40,788 nt of DNA, taken from NCBI RefSeq assembly GCF_946481715.1, contig NZ_CAMLOV010000029.1:1-40788 (forward strand), given 5' to 3'. The DNA is from an uncultured Mucilaginibacter sp. GTDB lineage: Bacteria > Bacteroidota > Bacteroidia > Sphingobacteriales > Sphingobacteriaceae. Position numbers and translations under genes: made by a program. This document shows, piece after piece, positions 1 to 8,107 of the stretch. Each line of letters opens with the position of its first letter. Within the stretch, counting starts at the first letter, position 1. Below the pieces are notes generated by a model, which did no database searches, was not told the DNA's origin, and saw only the letters and a program-made list of their open reading frames with translations.

Positions 1-1425
1 CATATAGAAGAAGATGATTTTTACGAGTTAGGGTTTTTACGGATCGGTTATGATGAATACCAATTGATAGGTGCCAATGAGCTGATGATGATAACTAATA
101 AAAAACTGCATGAGCTAGGCAGGCTAAAAGCAAATGATCCTGTGGCGCAAATGGCCACCTGGTATAACGAACATGAACTGGATGCGCTTCTGAAATTACC
201 ATCATTGAAAAAATTACATACGGAAACGTATCATTTGCGTTCCCACCTCGCCATACCAATTGAATTGAATGACGGTAAATATGCTTATTTAAATTTTTAT
301 AGCCGTCGCACGGACGCTTACCAGGCAGACCAATTGTTGTTATGTAACCGAATGCGGCCGGTGTTGGATAATTTTACCGCAAAAATGCTGTATAGTGCGG
401 ATAGCCCGCTGTTAGGCGGACGCGATAATTATACCATCAAATACCCGGCGGCCGGTGCTGAACACCCGAACCCCTTTAGTGGCATCATTGGTAACAGTCA
501 CCTGTTATTGACCGTGTTCGACCATGTGATCCAGGTAGCCAAAGCAGATTCTTCCGTATTGATATTAGGAGAAAGTGGCACTGGTAAGGAAAAGATAGCC
601 GAGCGGATACATTCATTGTCTTTGCGAAAAGACAAAGCATTCATCAGGATCAACTGTGCAGCCCTGCCAACTTCATTGATAGATTCGGAATTGTTCGGCC
701 ATGAAAAAGGCGCATTTACCGGTGCTCATGAACGTAAAATTGGAAGGTTTGAGCAGGCCCATAACGGCACTATTTTCTTAGACGAGATTGGGGAATTACC
801 GCTGGAATCACAATCTAAATTGTTACGTGTGCTGCAGGAAAAGGAAATAGAACGTATTGGCGGTCGTATCACCATTAAAACAGACGTGCGTATCATAGCA
901 GCTACCAACCGCGATTTAACCAAAGAGGTAGCTGAAGGCCGTTTCCGGCTTGACTTGTTTTACCGCATCAACGTGTTCCCGATAGTGATGCCCCCGCTTC
1001 GTGAACGGAAAGAAGATATTGCCGATCTCGCCCGTCATTTTTTAAACATATATGCCCGTAAAACCGGAAAAACCGTACGGGGGATTGCTCCGCAGGTTGT
1101 GGAAAATATGAAGCAATACCACTGGCCGGGAAATATCCGTGAACTGGAGAACCTGATTGAACGGAACGTGCTGCTTACCCGAGACGACATGATTAACAGT
1201 ATGGTGTTGCCTACCCAATTAGAGCAGCCCGCAGCCGTTGCGCCATCAAATGGAGGGATAACAACCATGAGCGAAGGAGAACGCGCCCATATCATGGCTG
1301 CGTTGAAAAAATGTAATGGAAAGATATGGGGCGAGGGCGGGGCGGCCAGTCTTTTAAACCTGCCGCCAACAACGCTTAACTCCAAAATGAAAAAATTGGG
1401 TATCCGTAAGGATTTTGGCACTTAG
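1..1425 (+). CDS. Sigma-54-dependent transcriptional activator (5' truncated by window edge)
   Basis: This is an enhancer-binding protein that would use ATP hydrolysis to open sigma-54 RNA polymerase promoters. The reading frame is open from base 1 with no stop, so the gene starts upstream of the window; the TTG at 64 is probably not its start. The first ~150 visible codons resemble the end of a sensory (GAF-like) domain. The AAA+ domain follows: Walker A GESGTGKE at 568-591, the sigma-54 contact loop GAFTGA at 709-726, and Walker B FLDEIGE around 772-792. A Fis-type helix-turn-helix lies near 1330-1405 (GGAASLLNLPPTTLNSKMKK). There is no visible receiver domain, but the missing N-terminus could hold one. 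The stop TAG overlaps the stop of a small ORF on the opposite strand. The target genes are unknown; the convergent porin is a neighbour, not a demonstrated target. The family call is firm. Confidence 0.93.
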   Translation, partial: HIEEDDFYELGFLRIGYDEYQLIGANELMMITNKKLHELGRLKANDPVAQMATWYNEHELDALLKLPSLKKLHTETYHLRSHLAIPIELNDGKYAYLNFYSRRTDAYQADQLLLCNRMRPVLDNFTAKMLYSADSPLLGGRDNYTIKYPAAGAEHPNPFSGIIGNSHLLLTVFDHVIQVAKADSSVLILGESGTGKEKIAERIHSLSLRKDKAFIRINCAALPTSLIDSELFGHEKGAFTGAHERKIGRFEQAHNGTIFLDEIGELPLESQSKLLRVLQEKEIERIGGRITIKTDVRIIAATNRDLTKEVAEGRFRLDLFYRINVFPIVMPPLRERKEDIADLARHFLNIYARKTGKTVRGIAPQVVENMKQYHWPGNIRELENLIERNVLLTRDDMINSMVLPTQLEQPAAVAPSNGGITTMSEGERAHIMAALKKCNGKIWGEGGAASLLNLPPTTLNSKMKKLGIRKDFGT

Positions 1426-1565
1426 CTTTCAACTGGAACCGGTTTTAATAGCTTGTTTGAGCTTAACCATCCCAACATCAGAGCACCGGGAAGGAGTACG
1501 GAAATCAGCCCGTATTGTTTGGCCATGAGTACCTGTTCGCTTTCTAAATGTCTGTGTATGATCAT
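1422..1565 (-). CDS. Possible 47-aa single-pass membrane peptide
   Basis: A 48-codon ATG-to-TAA frame lies 16 nt downstream of the porin stop on the same strand, so it could be co-transcribed. The peptide has a charged N-terminus (MIIHRHLESEQ), then a hydrophobic stretch of about 18 residues (YGLISVLLPGALMLGWLS) that could span the membrane, and a short tail. Its TAA overlaps the TAG of the convergent sigma-54 activator by two bases. Upstream of the ATG there is only a weak purine patch (GACGG). I recognise no family. It could equally be a chance frame or a relic of a longer gene; only conservation would decide. Confidence 0.33.
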   Translation of the reverse strand: MIIHRHLESEQVLMAKQYGLISVLLPGALMLGWLSSNKLLKPVPVES

Positions 1566-1581
1566 ACCGATATCCGTCTTG

Positions 1582-2937
1582 TCAAAATTTAAAGGTGATG
1601 GTACTGCCGGTCATTAAAATATTTTTACCCGGCCCTGCCTCTTTCAGGAAGTCACCGGCGCTGAACCAGGTTAGTTCCTGCCTGAAATAAAGATACTTAT
1701 TGGGTGTATATTCCAGCGCGCTCCCCAGTTGGCGGCCCACCTTCTTTGAATTGCCGGCTTTGCCGCTATAGATAATCTTGCCATTTACCGCGTAAAGCCC
1801 GTCATTATGGTCCATGCGCCAAAACAAATCGTAGTCTGCCGAAAATACCAGTTTTTTGGTCAGGTTGAACTGAATATATGGGTGGGCATCCAGTAAATTG
1901 TAGGGACCTATCAACGCTGCGAGACCAAAATAGGCGCCTTTGGGAAATAATGGATTGAATGTATTTAGCCTGCCATCGCCGTAATTTTTATCCCCGCTGA
2001 TAGCTTCGGTTTTTAATCCAATCTGCGGCTTTAGTTTAGTTTGATAAAATGTATAGGAAATGTTTGCAGACAGCGTCCAGGCCGAAATAGGGACAGCTGC
2101 AAAACCACCGAACTGGTAAACGCCTTCCAGGTCATATTGCCAGGAAGGTGTAGTTTTCCAAATTCGTGTACCGATGGAGTGGCGGGTCTCGGATCCTTTT
2201 CCGTCGTCAAAAGCGGTTAACTTTTTGTGGATGCCAAGATAATAAAAGTCGAAATTTTGGATTATTGGTATTTTGGTGAAAGCGCCGTATGCACCCCAAA
2301 ACCGTATTCCGTTATTAAATCCATCGTCAAATATATTTGGTTTGGCAGGCACATAATAGGAGTAAAACAAATCGAGTTTGAGGTTCTTGCTGTCATACAT
2401 CAGCTTAGCCGCGTCAAATGACTGCCGGTTGTTTGGCGCTTCGCGTACCGCTACCAGGCGTTGCGATCCGTAGGATAATTCCTGTCTGCCAAGTCTAAGT
2501 GTTAAATTGTTGTCTGTAATATCAACAAAGGCTTGATGAAGATCAAGCAGATTTTGATCTACCGGCGACGGCTTTTCCGCCTCGCCACAGGCTAAACTGC
2601 TTTGCAGCTGCACAAATGTGCGAAAGTGCTTACCGGCATGAAAATCCACATGCCCAAGGTAACGGGTTAAAATAAACCCGTCTTTATCCTCCGGCGCTGC
2701 ACCCCAGTCCTGGTTGTCAAAATGAAAATATTGATAGCGGACCTCACCGCCGAAACTAAGGTAAGTAGCTTTGTCTTGAGATACCGGGCGAAATTTTAAC
2801 CGATGGTACCAATTGGCTGATGTGTCTTTTGCGAGATAAGTATAATTTTCATCATACCGCAGCTGTTTGAAAGGAACCTCTTGCGCCAGGCAGATGCAGG
2901 AAGCCATACTGAAAAATACGGTAGCAATGGTTTTCAT
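1582..2937 (-). CDS. Alginate-export-family outer-membrane porin
   Basis: A 451-aa outer-membrane beta-barrel. A signal peptide is visible at residues 1-18 (cut near CLA|QEV). The body alternates aromatic and polar strands, carries the barrel motif LRLGRQELSYGSQRLV-like near residues 150-165, and ends in phenylalanine (TITFKF), the usual signal for outer-membrane barrel insertion. The length and the RQELSYGSQRL motif match the alginate export (AlgE-like, PF13372) family, whose Bacteroidota members are often general or unknown-substrate porins, so alginate transport should not be assumed. It is convergent with the sigma-54 activator. No partner lyase or polysaccharide genes lie alongside it in this window. 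Confidence 0.8.
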   Translation of the reverse strand: MKTIATVFFSMASCICLAQEVPFKQLRYDENYTYLAKDTSANWYHRLKFRPVSQDKATYLSFGGEVRYQYFHFDNQDWGAAPEDKDGFILTRYLGHVDFHAGKHFRTFVQLQSSLACGEAEKPSPVDQNLLDLHQAFVDITDNNLTLRLGRQELSYGSQRLVAVREAPNNRQSFDAAKLMYDSKNLKLDLFYSYYVPAKPNIFDDGFNNGIRFWGAYGAFTKIPIIQNFDFYYLGIHKKLTAFDDGKGSETRHSIGTRIWKTTPSWQYDLEGVYQFGGFAAVPISAWTLSANISYTFYQTKLKPQIGLKTEAISGDKNYGDGRLNTFNPLFPKGAYFGLAALIGPYNLLDAHPYIQFNLTKKLVFSADYDLFWRMDHNDGLYAVNGKIIYSGKAGNSKKVGRQLGSALEYTPNKYLYFRQELTWFSAGDFLKEAGPGKNILMTGSTITFKF

Positions 2938-3335
2938 AGGTATCAGGACATAAGGTGGTTTATCGATGAGTTAGGAAACAGCATTTTTTTTTATTCATTT
3001 CGCAAACCAACCAAGAGTAATGCCTTGTTGTCAATCAATTAAAAATCAATCCATTGTGCTTTATTACTATTAAGGCTATTGCTTTATTTCGGAGTTTCGC
3101 TGGTTTTTCTACGATATAGCGTTGCTGTCCTGGAACCGCTGAGTAGGCCGATAACTATCAGGTTATCAGTCAATTTAACTGTATATCGCTGCTGGCACGA
3201 GAAAATTGCGATATGCCGTTTTTTGGTAGATTTTGAAATGTTATAATCAATTGATTTGTAGAGTTTTATGTGAATGGAATATACCTTGTCATAATGAAGG
3301 AAATTATATTCATGGAAAAGTAATCACTTAGAAAA
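2938..3335. other. Intergenic region upstream of the porin
   Basis: About 400 bp, AT-rich, between the divergent porin and the small hypothetical gene at 3336. It should hold the porin promoter, but I found no convincing Bacteroidota -33/-7 pair. Two small inverted repeats are present: GATAAC/GTTATC at 3150-3167, and ATATCGC/GCGATAT at 3183-3214, the latter followed by a T run (GTTTTTTGG). No coding frame is persuasive. Confidence 0.4.
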
Positions 3336-3593
3336 TTGAATACATCCCTGACCAACTGGGTGATCAGCCTACATCAAATTGGGTACACAAACGATTTTTT
3401 ACCTTTAAACAGCGGCGAGGTACAATGCGTCCAAAATGGAGAGAACTTCGCGATCAAGGACTTGCATGTCAATTTGATTGATTGCAGTTATGACCTGCTG
3501 ACCCGTTCCTATCAGTATATCCATACCATTGATACCCAGGTTGGTTATCGCGGGTTGTTAATTACCAACGGAATATTAGGATTAAGCAGTTAG
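3336..3593 (+). CDS. Small hypothetical protein (GYTxDF-type)
   Basis: An 85-aa soluble protein of unknown function. The frame is bounded upstream by a stop at 3321 and has no ATG near its beginning, so the start must be the TTG at 3336 or the gene is a remnant. It resembles a family of roughly 100-aa Bacteroidota proteins that databases often mislabel as phosphoribosylpyrophosphate synthetase: it keeps a GYTNDF motif near residues 16-21 and a C-terminal GYRGLLITNGILG strand/turn. This link is from memory and is tentative. The next gene begins 3 nt after its stop, so the two are probably co-transcribed. There is no signal peptide or membrane segment. Confidence 0.5.
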   Translation: MNTSLTNWVISLHQIGYTNDFLPLNSGEVQCVQNGENFAIKDLHVNLIDCSYDLLTRSYQYIHTIDTQVGYRGLLITNGILGLSS

Positions 3594-3596
3594 GAT

Positions 3597-3974
3597 ATGA
3601 TGATGGACGGTAAACCTACAATGAGCAATATAGATTCCGCGTATCTGCGCCGGCGGCTTGAAGACCGCCTTGCCGTTATTTTTGCTAATAAGACGATCTG
3701 TAAATACCTGGCTATTGACGGCTACGGAGGGGAACTACAAATCATAGGCGATTACACTGACAATGTTTTGGTACTCCCGCAGATCAAACTGGCCTACCAA
3801 ATCTGGTTGGATATGTATACAATCGACCGGCATAGTGTTGTTGGCAAATTTCATCGCCTGTATGCTGGTTTGCCCCTATTAAACGGGGATAACAAAAAAA
3901 CACTGATATTTTGCGCCCTGTTTATCCATGAATTTGCAGCCATTTTAGCAGCAGCTTCGGGCTGGCCGGATTAA
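3597..3974 (+). CDS. Hypothetical protein
   Basis: A 125-aa protein that I do not recognise. It has three in-frame ATGs at its beginning (3597-3605) and another at residue 9 (3621), which would be a plausible alternative start. The protein is mostly alpha/beta soluble in character with one hydrophobic C-terminal stretch (IFCALFIHEFAAILAAA), possibly a buried helix or weak membrane anchor. It lies 3 nt behind the 85-aa gene, suggesting an operon. It is followed by nearly 300 bp without a gene. Confidence 0.5.
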   Translation: MMMDGKPTMSNIDSAYLRRRLEDRLAVIFANKTICKYLAIDGYGGELQIIGDYTDNVLVLPQIKLAYQIWLDMYTIDRHSVVGKFHRLYAGLPLLNGDNKKTLIFCALFIHEFAAILAAASGWPD

Positions 3975-4272
3975 AACTACCTGGTATCGTGCCAGCGATA
4001 AATTAACAGTAGTCTTTAGCCAAAAGTCTTAAGTTCTAAGCCAAAAACAACTTTAGATGTACGACTTGGTACTGCTGGCTTAATACCAGTTTCTGGTAAA
4101 TGAAAATGCTGTTGTCCAAGCCATGCTTACCTTATTTCGTTGTTCAATGCCTGCGTTTTAACGACATACCGCCAATGCGCATTGGCTTTAAAAAATAAAT
4201 ATTTGATTTTCAATTAGTTAAATAAGTGGCTTTTGACTTGTATCAGGCGGTTCATAACAAATACCATAAATT
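3975..4272. other. Intergenic region ahead of the hydrolase cassette
   Basis: About 300 bp, without a convincing gene. It contains a perfect 16-bp palindrome at 4171-4186 and an AT-rich tract after it (TTTAAAAAATAAATATTTG, 4187-4205) that could include a promoter, although the -7-like AATATTTG differs from the Bacteroidota consensus TAnnTTTG and has no well-spaced -33 element. It may be the control region for the genes from 4273 to 9037. Confidence 0.4.
4171..4186. promoter_or_regulatory. Perfect 16-bp palindrome, candidate operator
   Basis: GCCAATGCGCATTGGC is a perfect inverted repeat with no spacer, about 85 bp upstream of the SDR remnant and the hydrolase cassette. A spacerless symmetric site of this size is typical of dimeric repressor operators; with no loop it is a poor terminator. 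No cognate regulator gene is adjacent. Confidence 0.35.
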
Positions 4273-4500
4273 ATGAATACGCTAAACCAAAAAATAGCAA
4301 TCATCAAACCGGGCCTCAATACCGAAGAGGTCGCCGGGTTCAGCAAAGTACTCAGCGATAAGATCTTGGTGAAACGATTTGCACAGGCCGAAGAAATTGC
4401 CCGGTTGGCTGCCTTCCTTGGTTCCGATGATTCTTCTTTTATCACCGGTACAGAAATCGTGACGGGCGGTGGTTTGATCGTAAATCCGGTAATCCACTAA
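4273..4500 (+). pseudogene. Internally deleted short-chain dehydrogenase (SDR) remnant
   Basis: The 75-aa frame begins like an SDR (MNTLNQKIAII, where a TGxxxGIG nucleotide-binding loop should follow) and jumps directly to a sequence typical of the SDR C-terminal quarter: PGLNTEEV, then RFAQAEEIARLAAFLGSDD, then ITGTEIVTGGG. An intact SDR is about 245-260 aa. The cofactor loop, the NNAG-type motif and the catalytic Ser/Tyr/Lys are all missing, so roughly 180 residues were lost in frame and no oxidoreductase activity is expected. It sits 13 nt upstream of an alpha/beta hydrolase gene and may still be transcribed and translated. An intact but not closely similar SDR lies at 9241. Confidence 0.7.
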
Positions 4501-4513
4501 ATCTAAACCAATC

Positions 4514-5296
4514 ATGAAGACGATCAATTCAAAAACTGTCGTATTTATTACAGGCGCGTTTGTGAGCAGCGATTGCTGGGCCGAATGGAAAAGCTATTTT
4601 GAAGAACGCGGCTATCAAACATTTGCGCCGGCCTGGCCCTTTAAGGATGCCCCGGCCTGTACATTGCGACAGCGGCACCCTGATGCGGATGTGGCCAGCC
4701 AGCGCCTGGATAGGCTGACTTTGTATTTCAGGAACTTTGTAAGATCACTACCGGAAAAACCCATTTTGGTTGGCCATTCTATGGGCGGACTAATCACTCA
4801 GCTACTGTTGCAGGAGGGGCTGGCTGCTGCGGGTATCGCCATCCATTCGCTTCAGCCGCAGGGCATATTTACATTCAGGCTCTCTTTTTATAAAGCAGGT
4901 TGGCCTGCGCTGGGTTTCTTTACCGATACCAGTAAAACCTACCTGATGTCTTTCTCCGAATGGCAATACGCTTTCACCAATGGCATGCCTTACGAAGTGC
5001 AAAAAGAAGCTTATTACAAACTCTTGGTGCCGGAATCGAAATTACTGGTTCGCGACGCGACGACGTCTGCGGCTAAGGTTGATTTTGCAAGGCCGCATGC
5101 ACCCTTATTGTTCATCTCGGGGAGTGCAGATCATTTTATCCCGGCACCACTCAATCATAAGAACTATAAAAAATATAGCCATAGCCAGTCGGTGACTGAC
5201 TATAAGGAGTTTGCCGGCCGCAATCATTTTGTGCTGGGCCAGCCCGGCTGGCAGGAGATAGCTGACTACATTTTAAACTGGCTAAATAAGCAATAA
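4514..5296 (+). CDS. Alpha/beta hydrolase, cytoplasmic
   Basis: A 260-aa serine hydrolase of the alpha/beta fold. The nucleophile elbow GHSMGG places Ser89; the likely acid is Asp206 (SGSADHF) and the base His238 (GRNHF), a complete triad. There is no signal peptide, unlike the next three genes. The N-terminal TGAF turn probably contributes to the oxyanion hole. Length and the AWPFKDAP segment are typical of small esterase/lipase-like members of Bacteroidota, but the substrate cannot be read. The stop is only 4 nt before the amidohydrolase ATG, so they are one operon. The ATG at 4514 follows the SDR remnant by 13 nt. Confidence 0.85.
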   Translation: MKTINSKTVVFITGAFVSSDCWAEWKSYFEERGYQTFAPAWPFKDAPACTLRQRHPDADVASQRLDRLTLYFRNFVRSLPEKPILVGHSMGGLITQLLLQEGLAAAGIAIHSLQPQGIFTFRLSFYKAGWPALGFFTDTSKTYLMSFSEWQYAFTNGMPYEVQKEAYYKLLVPESKLLVRDATTSAAKVDFARPHAPLLFISGSADHFIPAPLNHKNYKKYSHSQSVTDYKEFAGRNHFVLGQPGWQEIADYILNWLNKQ

Positions 5297-5300
5297 AACC

Positions 5301-7064
5301 ATGAAAACTTTATTAACTCTATTATTCGTAACGGCAGTGTTTGCCGCTACAGCCCAGCAAAAAGCCGACCTGATAATTTATAATGGCAAGATCGCGACAA
5401 TGGCCCGTCCGGGTGAATTTAAACAAGCGATTGCTGTTAAAAACGGTTTGATTCTGGCGACGGGCAGTACGCAAGCTATTTTTAAAGCCTACAAAAATAA
5501 TACAACTAAGTTGGTTAATGCTGCCGGTAAAACCGTAATTCCGGGACTTAACGACAGCCATATGCATGCGATCCGCGAAGGATTGAATTTCAATATGGAA
5601 CTACGTTGGGACGGAGTTAAAACGTTGAAACGCGCCATGGAAATGCTGAAGGAGCAGGCCGCCAGGACACCGCCTGGCGCCTGGGTTAAAGTGGTTGGGG
5701 GCTGGAATGAATTCCAGTTTGCCGAGAAAAGGCAGCCGACAATCGATGAGATTAACGATGCTGTACCCGACAAGCCAGTATTTATTACCTATTTGTATGG
5801 CAAAGCTTTCCTAAACAAAAAAGGCATCGAAGTATTAGGCTATGATAAACATACCGATTACCCGGGTAGCCTGGTCGAACTGGATAAGGAAGGGAATCCT
5901 ACAGGCCTTTTATATGCTAAAGAGACCCCAATGGCAATCTACCGTACCCTTGCGCTTACAGGAGAACTTACACCAGAAGAAAGGATCAACAGCTCTGAAC
6001 ATTTTTACCGCGAGATTAACAGCTTTGGAATTACCAGCGTTGTAGATGCTGCCGGGGGCTCACAGAATTACGACGCCGATTATCAGGCGTCGCTGGCTTT
6101 GGCCAGGGCGGGTAAATTAACTGTACGTACCGCCTACTATTTGTTTGCGCAGCAAAAGGGCAAGGAATTAGCTGATTATGAAAAATGGATTGGGCAAACT
6201 TATCCCAATAAGAATGACCATGTTCTAATGGCAAACGGCTACGCAATGGAGGGGGCCGGTGAAAACCTGATCGCCTCGGGTGCCGACTTTGAAAATTTCC
6301 TGGAACCACGCATTGTGCTGGCACCCCAAATGGAAAACGACCTGGAGCCGGTTATTCGGCTGTTGGTTAAAAACCGCTGGCCGTTCCGGCTGCATGCTAC
6401 CTACGGCGAATCGATTGATCGTATGCTGAATGTGTTTGAAAAGGTAAATAAAGACACTCCTTTTAACGGGTTACGCTGGTTTTTCGACCATGCCGAAACC
6501 ATTACAGACCCAGAACTTACCCGCGTAAAAGCGCTTGGTGGTGGCGTGGCCGTGCAGTTCCGGATGTATTACCAGGGCGAGCTTTATACTAAAATGTACG
6601 GGCAGCCTAAAACGCAGTTGCCGCCTATCAAAAAAATGCTGGCGATGGGTATCCCGGTAGGTATGGGCACAGATGCGCCCCGTATTTCCACCTATAATCC
6701 ATGGATGGCGCTGCACTGGTTGTTAACTGGCAAAACAATCGGCGGTATGCAGTTCTGGCCGAAAGATCAGGTGCTGGATAAATTTACGGCATTGCAACTC
6801 TACACATCGGGCAGTGCCTGGTGCTCGGGCGAGCAGAATGTGAAGGGCAAACTTGTGAAAGGCATGTACGCGGATATGGTTATCCTCTCCGATGATTACT
6901 TTAATACTGCCCCGGATAAAGTTAAACACATTACTTCCCTTATGACCATAGTCAACGGGAAAGTTGTTTACGCTGCTGGTAAATATAAAAACGAATGCCC
7001 GCCAATTAACAGTGCTATCCCAAACTGGTCGCCAATTAATTACTACGGCGGCTATCAAAAATAA
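5301..7064 (+). CDS. Exported amidohydrolase (Amidohydro_3 / YtcJ-like)
   Basis: A 587-aa metal-dependent hydrolase with a cleavable signal peptide (residues 1-18, FAATA|QQK), so periplasmic or outer-surface. The family layout is clear: a beta-rich N-terminal part (ADLIIYNGKIATM), the first metal motif HxH at His87/His89 (NDSHMH), further histidines in RLHATYG and FDHAET, and the catalytic aspartate Asp458 in GMGTDAPR. YtcJ-like enzymes hydrolyse amide or related C-N bonds in diverse small molecules; the substrate here is unknown. It sits inside a run of hydrolases with gaps of 4 and 17 nt, suggesting joint breakdown of one compound class. All key residues appear intact. Confidence 0.9.
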   Translation: MKTLLTLLFVTAVFAATAQQKADLIIYNGKIATMARPGEFKQAIAVKNGLILATGSTQAIFKAYKNNTTKLVNAAGKTVIPGLNDSHMHAIREGLNFNMELRWDGVKTLKRAMEMLKEQAARTPPGAWVKVVGGWNEFQFAEKRQPTIDEINDAVPDKPVFITYLYGKAFLNKKGIEVLGYDKHTDYPGSLVELDKEGNPTGLLYAKETPMAIYRTLALTGELTPEERINSSEHFYREINSFGITSVVDAAGGSQNYDADYQASLALARAGKLTVRTAYYLFAQQKGKELADYEKWIGQTYPNKNDHVLMANGYAMEGAGENLIASGADFENFLEPRIVLAPQMENDLEPVIRLLVKNRWPFRLHATYGESIDRMLNVFEKVNKDTPFNGLRWFFDHAETITDPELTRVKALGGGVAVQFRMYYQGELYTKMYGQPKTQLPPIKKMLAMGIPVGMGTDAPRISTYNPWMALHWLLTGKTIGGMQFWPKDQVLDKFTALQLYTSGSAWCSGEQNVKGKLVKGMYADMVILSDDYFNTAPDKVKHITSLMTIVNGKVVYAAGKYKNECPPINSAIPNWSPINYYGGYQK

Positions 7065-7081
7065 AACTTAAATCTAATCAT

Positions 7082-8077
7082 ATGAAAAATCCAATTTTGA
7101 AACTGTTATTTGCCTGCCTGCTGCTAAGCGGTAGTGCGTATGCACAAATGCCGCCCACGATTCCTATCTGGGACGCCAACAAAGTAACCCTGAGGCTACA
7201 TAAAGTCGCCACGGATATTTATGCTATTATCCCGGCTACTGCCGAATCAGAAACTACCAAAGGTATCCCGCAGGCCACGACCGGCGGTTTTATAGTAGGC
7301 GATAAAGGAGTGTTGCTGATTGAGGTAATGATGACCAAGCGTCTTTACGACCAGGAAGTAAAACTGATCCGCTCGGTGACCGATAAGCCCATCATTTACG
7401 CCATTAACACCAGCGATCACGGCGACCATTGTTTTACTAATTATTTACTGCCTCCATCTACCCACATCATTCAAAATGAATTCGCGAAAGAAAATCTGTC
7501 CAAAAACTATGATGGTATCAAGAGATTCATGGTAAGCCTTTTCGGCACTGGCAGGGGTATTGAAAATGCCGTTTTCCGGCCGGCAGATATTGTAATTCCC
7601 AAGAACAGCAATCTTAAAATAGATATGGGCGGAGGCAAGATTGTTGAACTACTGAATATCAGCCCCGCGCAGTCCCAGGCCGATCTGTTTGCGTGGCTGC
7701 CTAATCAAAAAGTGTTTTGGGCAGGCAATCCTTTTATCGCGGAAAGCCCTGCTATCCCTTGGTTATTTGATGGCATATTTTTGGAACCTGCCGTTAACCT
7801 AAAAAAGGTATACGACTTTTTGCCGGACGATGCCATTATTATTCCCGGCCATGGCCGTATTACCAACAAAGCCGGTATAAAATATACCATCGATTATGTT
7901 GAAGAACTGAAAAAAGAAGTGGAAGCGGCGGTAGATAAAGGACTGAGCCTGGAACAAACCAAAGCGGCGGTAACAATGAAGGAGTTCGATAAAGGTTATG
8001 TGCTGTTCAATTGGCTGCACTACAATTTTAACCTCCCTAACGCATACAAAGACATTAGCAATAACAAGAATAAATAA
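7082..8077 (+). CDS. Exported MBL-fold metallo-hydrolase with altered metal motif
   Basis: A 331-aa protein with a signal peptide (cut near AYA|QMP, residue 21). The metallo-beta-lactamase fold is indicated by TGGFIVGDKGVLLIEV (about residues 67-82), the metal motif at 111-116, and IIPGHGRIT in the C-terminal half. The usual first zinc motif is HxHxDH; here it reads SDHGDH, so Ser111 replaces the first histidine while His113, Asp115 and His116 remain. This may alter metal content or indicate a single-metal site. It resembles exported MBL proteins found with amidohydrolases and SDRs. The next hydrolase starts 30 nt after its stop. Confidence 0.85.
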   Translation: MKNPILKLLFACLLLSGSAYAQMPPTIPIWDANKVTLRLHKVATDIYAIIPATAESETTKGIPQATTGGFIVGDKGVLLIEVMMTKRLYDQEVKLIRSVTDKPIIYAINTSDHGDHCFTNYLLPPSTHIIQNEFAKENLSKNYDGIKRFMVSLFGTGRGIENAVFRPADIVIPKNSNLKIDMGGGKIVELLNISPAQSQADLFAWLPNQKVFWAGNPFIAESPAIPWLFDGIFLEPAVNLKKVYDFLPDDAIIIPGHGRITNKAGIKYTIDYVEELKKEVEAAVDKGLSLEQTKAAVTMKEFDKGYVLFNWLHYNFNLPNAYKDISNNKNK

Positions 8078-8107
8078 TCATAAATCTATATCAAAAACAA
8101 TCAAACC

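Noticed and set aside
3193..3209. TGGCAC...TTGC resembling a sigma-54 promoter near the sigma-54 activator
   Set aside because: The GG-to-GC distance is two bases too long for a -24/-12 promoter.
4100..4198. 32-aa frame in the gap before the SDR remnant
   Set aside because: No ribosome site, no family resemblance, and it runs across the palindrome; likely chance.
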